From contig NZ_CP049834.1 in NCBI RefSeq assembly GCF_019916085.1, forward strand, positions 589,501 through 653,500: a DNA stretch of 64,000 nt, given 5' to 3'. Origin of the DNA: Aquirufa lenticrescens (GTDB taxonomy: Bacteria > Bacteroidota > Bacteroidia > Cytophagales > Spirosomataceae). The notes below the pieces were generated by a model that saw only the letters and a program-made list of their open reading frames with translations, searched no databases and was not told the origin of the DNA. Shown here piece after piece: positions 61,855-64,000 of this stretch; the first letter of the stretch is position 1; each line of letters begins with the position of its first letter. Both the position numbers and the translations under genes were made by a program.

Positions 61855-63486
61855 ATGAAAAGAATCTGGCAATTAACCTGCCTGCTAGGCCTATTTGCGT
61901 CTAGCGTGTTCGCACAGACTGATTTTAAGATGCCTGTTCAGGCGAAAATCGAATCAGGAATCATCGAAGGAGATTACAATACCCAAACGGGAATTCAGAC
62001 GTATTTCGGCGTGCCTTTTGCTAAACCTCCGGTAGGGGATTTGCGCTGGAAAGCACCCGTTCCGGCTGAACCTTGGTCAGGAGTGAAGAAGACAAAAGCC
62101 TTTGGACCACGTCCTATTCAGGCGATTGTATTCGGAGACATGGGATCTCGTTCTGCGGGTCTCAGCGAAGACTGTTTATACCTGAACGTATGGTCTCCAG
62201 CTAAGCGTAACACGAAAAATTTACCGGTCTTAGTTTACTTCTATGGAGGTGGATTATTCGCGGGGGATGCATCGGAGCCACGTTATGATGGCGAGGCGAT
62301 GTCTAAACAAGGAATCGTAGTGGTAACGGTGAACTACCGTTTAGGCCTTTTTGGTTTCTTCTCCCATCCGGAATTATCAGCGGAGGCTTCTTACAAGGCG
62401 TCTGGAAATTATGGTTATTTAGACCAAAACTTAGCCTTGCAATGGGTGAAGAGAAACATTGCTGCTTTTGGTGGAGATGCGTCTAAAGTGACGATCGCTG
62501 GGGAATCAGCTGGTTCTGCTTCAGTTTCTGTCCAAATGGCTTCTCCGCTATCGAAAGGCTTAATCGCCGGAGCGATCGGAGAAAGTGGTGCGGGAATTAA
62601 TCCGACGATGTCCCCTGTCCCTTTAGCGCAAGCAGAGAAAGCGGGCGTAGCTTTTGCGGAAAAAGCAGGAGCGAAGTCTTTGAAAGATTTACGTGCTATG
62701 TCTACGCGCGAATTGTTTGAGATTGCGCAAGAAACGCGTTCGGTTAGTTTCTCTACGGTGCTTGATGGCTATTTCTTGCCTAAAAGTTTACCAGAAATTT
62801 TCAATGCAAGGCAGCAATCGATGGTTCCGCTTTTATTAGGTTGGAACTCAGCGGAAATTCCGGGTGGAGCCTTTATGCAAGGCAAACCGTATACACATGA
62901 TAATTATGTGGCGAAGGTAAAAGAAGCGTATCCGGCAGATCACGAGACCGTTTTGAAATTATATCCATCAGGTTCAGAGGATGTGATCGAGCGTTCGGCA
63001 ACGGCTTTAGCGGCAGATCGTTTCATTTCGTACAGCACTTGGAAATGGTTTGATTTACATCGCAAGAATTCAACGCAACCGGTATACCGTTATTTATATT
63101 CACGCCACCGTGCTCCTTTGGTAGACAAGTCAGTCGCTTCGGGATTAGCCGGAGGGACGGTAAAAGCAGATCCCAATGCACCTAAACCTCGTCCTGCAGT
63201 AGGCGCTCCTCACGCTTGTGAGATCGAATATTGCATGGGTAACTTGCACTTGATTAAAGATTACGCCTTCACGGCTGATGATTATACAGTATCCAAAACG
63301 ATGTTCGGCTTTTTTGCGAACTTCATTAAGACGGGAAATCCGAACGGAGGAACTTTGGCAAACTGGCCTGCAGCTGCTCCACAAGATAAGGAACCAGGTG
63401 TAATGGTGATTGATGTAGAGTCCAAAGCAATCAAGGCAACGGACGATGCACGTTATGAGTTCTTAGACAAATTCTATAAAAACTAA
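61855..63486 (+). CDS. Secreted type B carboxylesterase
   Basis: 543 residues, signal peptide to 20. 'FGVPFAKPPVGDLRWKAP', oxyanion 'YGGGLFAG' (130-137), nucleophile Ser218 in 'GESAGS', and late histidine in 'GAPHACEIEY'. Hydrolyses esters or lactones of unknown kind. Followed 4 nt later by a second gene of the same family. Confidence 0.93.
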   Translation: MKRIWQLTCLLGLFASSVFAQTDFKMPVQAKIESGIIEGDYNTQTGIQTYFGVPFAKPPVGDLRWKAPVPAEPWSGVKKTKAFGPRPIQAIVFGDMGSRSAGLSEDCLYLNVWSPAKRNTKNLPVLVYFYGGGLFAGDASEPRYDGEAMSKQGIVVVTVNYRLGLFGFFSHPELSAEASYKASGNYGYLDQNLALQWVKRNIAAFGGDASKVTIAGESAGSASVSVQMASPLSKGLIAGAIGESGAGINPTMSPVPLAQAEKAGVAFAEKAGAKSLKDLRAMSTRELFEIAQETRSVSFSTVLDGYFLPKSLPEIFNARQQSMVPLLLGWNSAEIPGGAFMQGKPYTHDNYVAKVKEAYPADHETVLKLYPSGSEDVIERSATALAADRFISYSTWKWFDLHRKNSTQPVYRYLYSRHRAPLVDKSVASGLAGGTVKADPNAPKPRPAVGAPHACEIEYCMGNLHLIKDYAFTADDYTVSKTMFGFFANFIKTGNPNGGTLANWPAAAPQDKEPGVMVIDVESKAIKATDDARYEFLDKFYKN

Positions 63487-63490
63487 TCTT

Positions 63491-64000
63491 ATGAAAAAAT
63501 TATTAATGGCTAGTGCGCTAATTATGGCCTCCATGGGCTTGAAAGCGCAAATTACAACGGGTAAAGACGTGGCTATTGTGGCGACGGATGCCGGTAAAGT
63601 ACGTGGATATATTCACAGTGGAATCTATACCTACAAGGGGATTCCGTATGCGGAGGCGGCTCGTTTTGAGGCACCTCACAAGCCTAAACCTTGGGCTGGC
63701 GTTCGTTCGTCTATGTCTTATGGGCCGGTTTCGCCTTTAATTGATGAAACAACGCAGATTCAAGACGAATCAGAATTCGTATTTAACCACAACTGGGGTT
63801 TTACAAATGAGGATTGTATGCGTATTAACGTTTGGACGCCTGGTATCAATGATGGCAAGAAGCGTCCGGTGATGTTCTGGATTCACGGTGGTGGATTTAC
63901 CGCTGGATCGGCGATTGAATTGCCGTCTTATGATGGAGAGAATTTGGCCAAAAAAGGGGACGTCGTAGTCGTTTCCATTTCGCACCGGTTAAACATTACG
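63491..64000 (+). CDS. Type B carboxylesterase, second copy, 3' truncated by window edge
   Basis: 170 codons from ATG 63491 to the window end: signal peptide (MKKLLMASALIMASMGLKAQ), 'YKGIPYAEAARFEAPHKPKPWAGVR', 'EDCMRINVWTPG' and oxyanion 'IHGGGF' (about 130-135). Same family as the preceding gene but diverged, so an old tandem duplication or co-acquired pair. Nucleophile region lies outside the window. Confidence 0.92.
   Translation, partial: MKKLLMASALIMASMGLKAQITTGKDVAIVATDAGKVRGYIHSGIYTYKGIPYAEAARFEAPHKPKPWAGVRSSMSYGPVSPLIDETTQIQDESEFVFNHNWGFTNEDCMRINVWTPGINDGKKRPVMFWIHGGGFTAGSAIELPSYDGENLAKKGDVVVVSISHRLNIT

Overview
The window reads as a chromosomal segment of a Bacteroidota bacterium, most likely order Cytophagales (a freshwater Spirosomataceae/Aquirufa-like organism is my guess, not proven). 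The evidence is three secreted proteins with type IX secretion (T9SS) C-terminal sorting domains, a PorP/SprF-family protein, TonB-dependent-type outer-membrane barrels, SusD/Bacteroides-style promoter elements (-7 box TAnnTTTG), no Shine-Dalgarno dependence, and Bacteroidota-only families (DUF5777, DUF5117-type metalloproteases, OMP_b-brl_3 barrels). No plasmid, CRISPR, transposase or complete phage genes were seen.

Layout. 1-7.1 kb is core: the 3' end of secDF, an APC amino-acid permease, prfC (RF3), then a minus-strand operon dinB-like / dapF / phosphohexomutase. At 7.19 kb lies tRNA-Asp, whose last 18 bp (with its CCA) are repeated at 13.28 kb. The 6 kb between carries an AraC regulator, two tandem SnoaL-like secreted proteins, an IorA/IorB-type molybdopterin oxidoreductase and a cupin, with AT-rich, gene-poor ends; I read it as a tRNA-integrated island that has lost its integrase. 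13.3-22 kb holds a B12/radical-SAM protein, a 35-residue lysine-rich small protein, a hydrolase/flavin monooxygenase pair and a 1385-residue T9SS-exported protein with a zinc-protease-like motif.

22-40 kb is an accessory run of small secreted enzymes and regulators: a SnoaL/serine-hydrolase/esterase operon, an HTH-plus-helical-repeat regulator with an EamA transporter, a metzincin, an AraC/phytanoyl-CoA-dioxygenase divergent pair, two more SnoaL-like genes, a membrane-anchored AraC regulator, a fused CoA-transferase, a Tat-exported Gfo/Idh oxidoreductase and a WYL regulator. 39.5-45.9 kb is a PorP/SprF + 1825-residue repeat adhesin pair. 45.9-49.5 kb contains a BASS transporter and a four-gene cytochrome c / YceI / DUF5777 / Rieske operon. 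49.6-55 kb has a DUF4956 membrane protein and two convergent outer-membrane barrels. 55-64 kb is a secreted catabolic run (sugar dehydrogenase with heme domain, M14 peptidase, hydrolase, GH5 glycosidase, two type-B carboxylesterases).

The most interesting structure is non-coding. Three long palindromes (core TTGTTCCC...GGGAACAA around GCGCA) each lie with their centre 54-55 bp from a -7-like box, at 22.0, 25.4 and 33.4 kb; two of the three target paralogous SnoaL-like genes. A second motif of 10-bp phased repeats (TGTCCAAATGAGT) occurs at 22.0, 25.4 and 27.9 kb. Between the two convergent barrels (52.30-52.44 kb) sit two long hairpins whose 12-nt loops are exact reverse complements, so that they could instead pair with each other over 24 nt.
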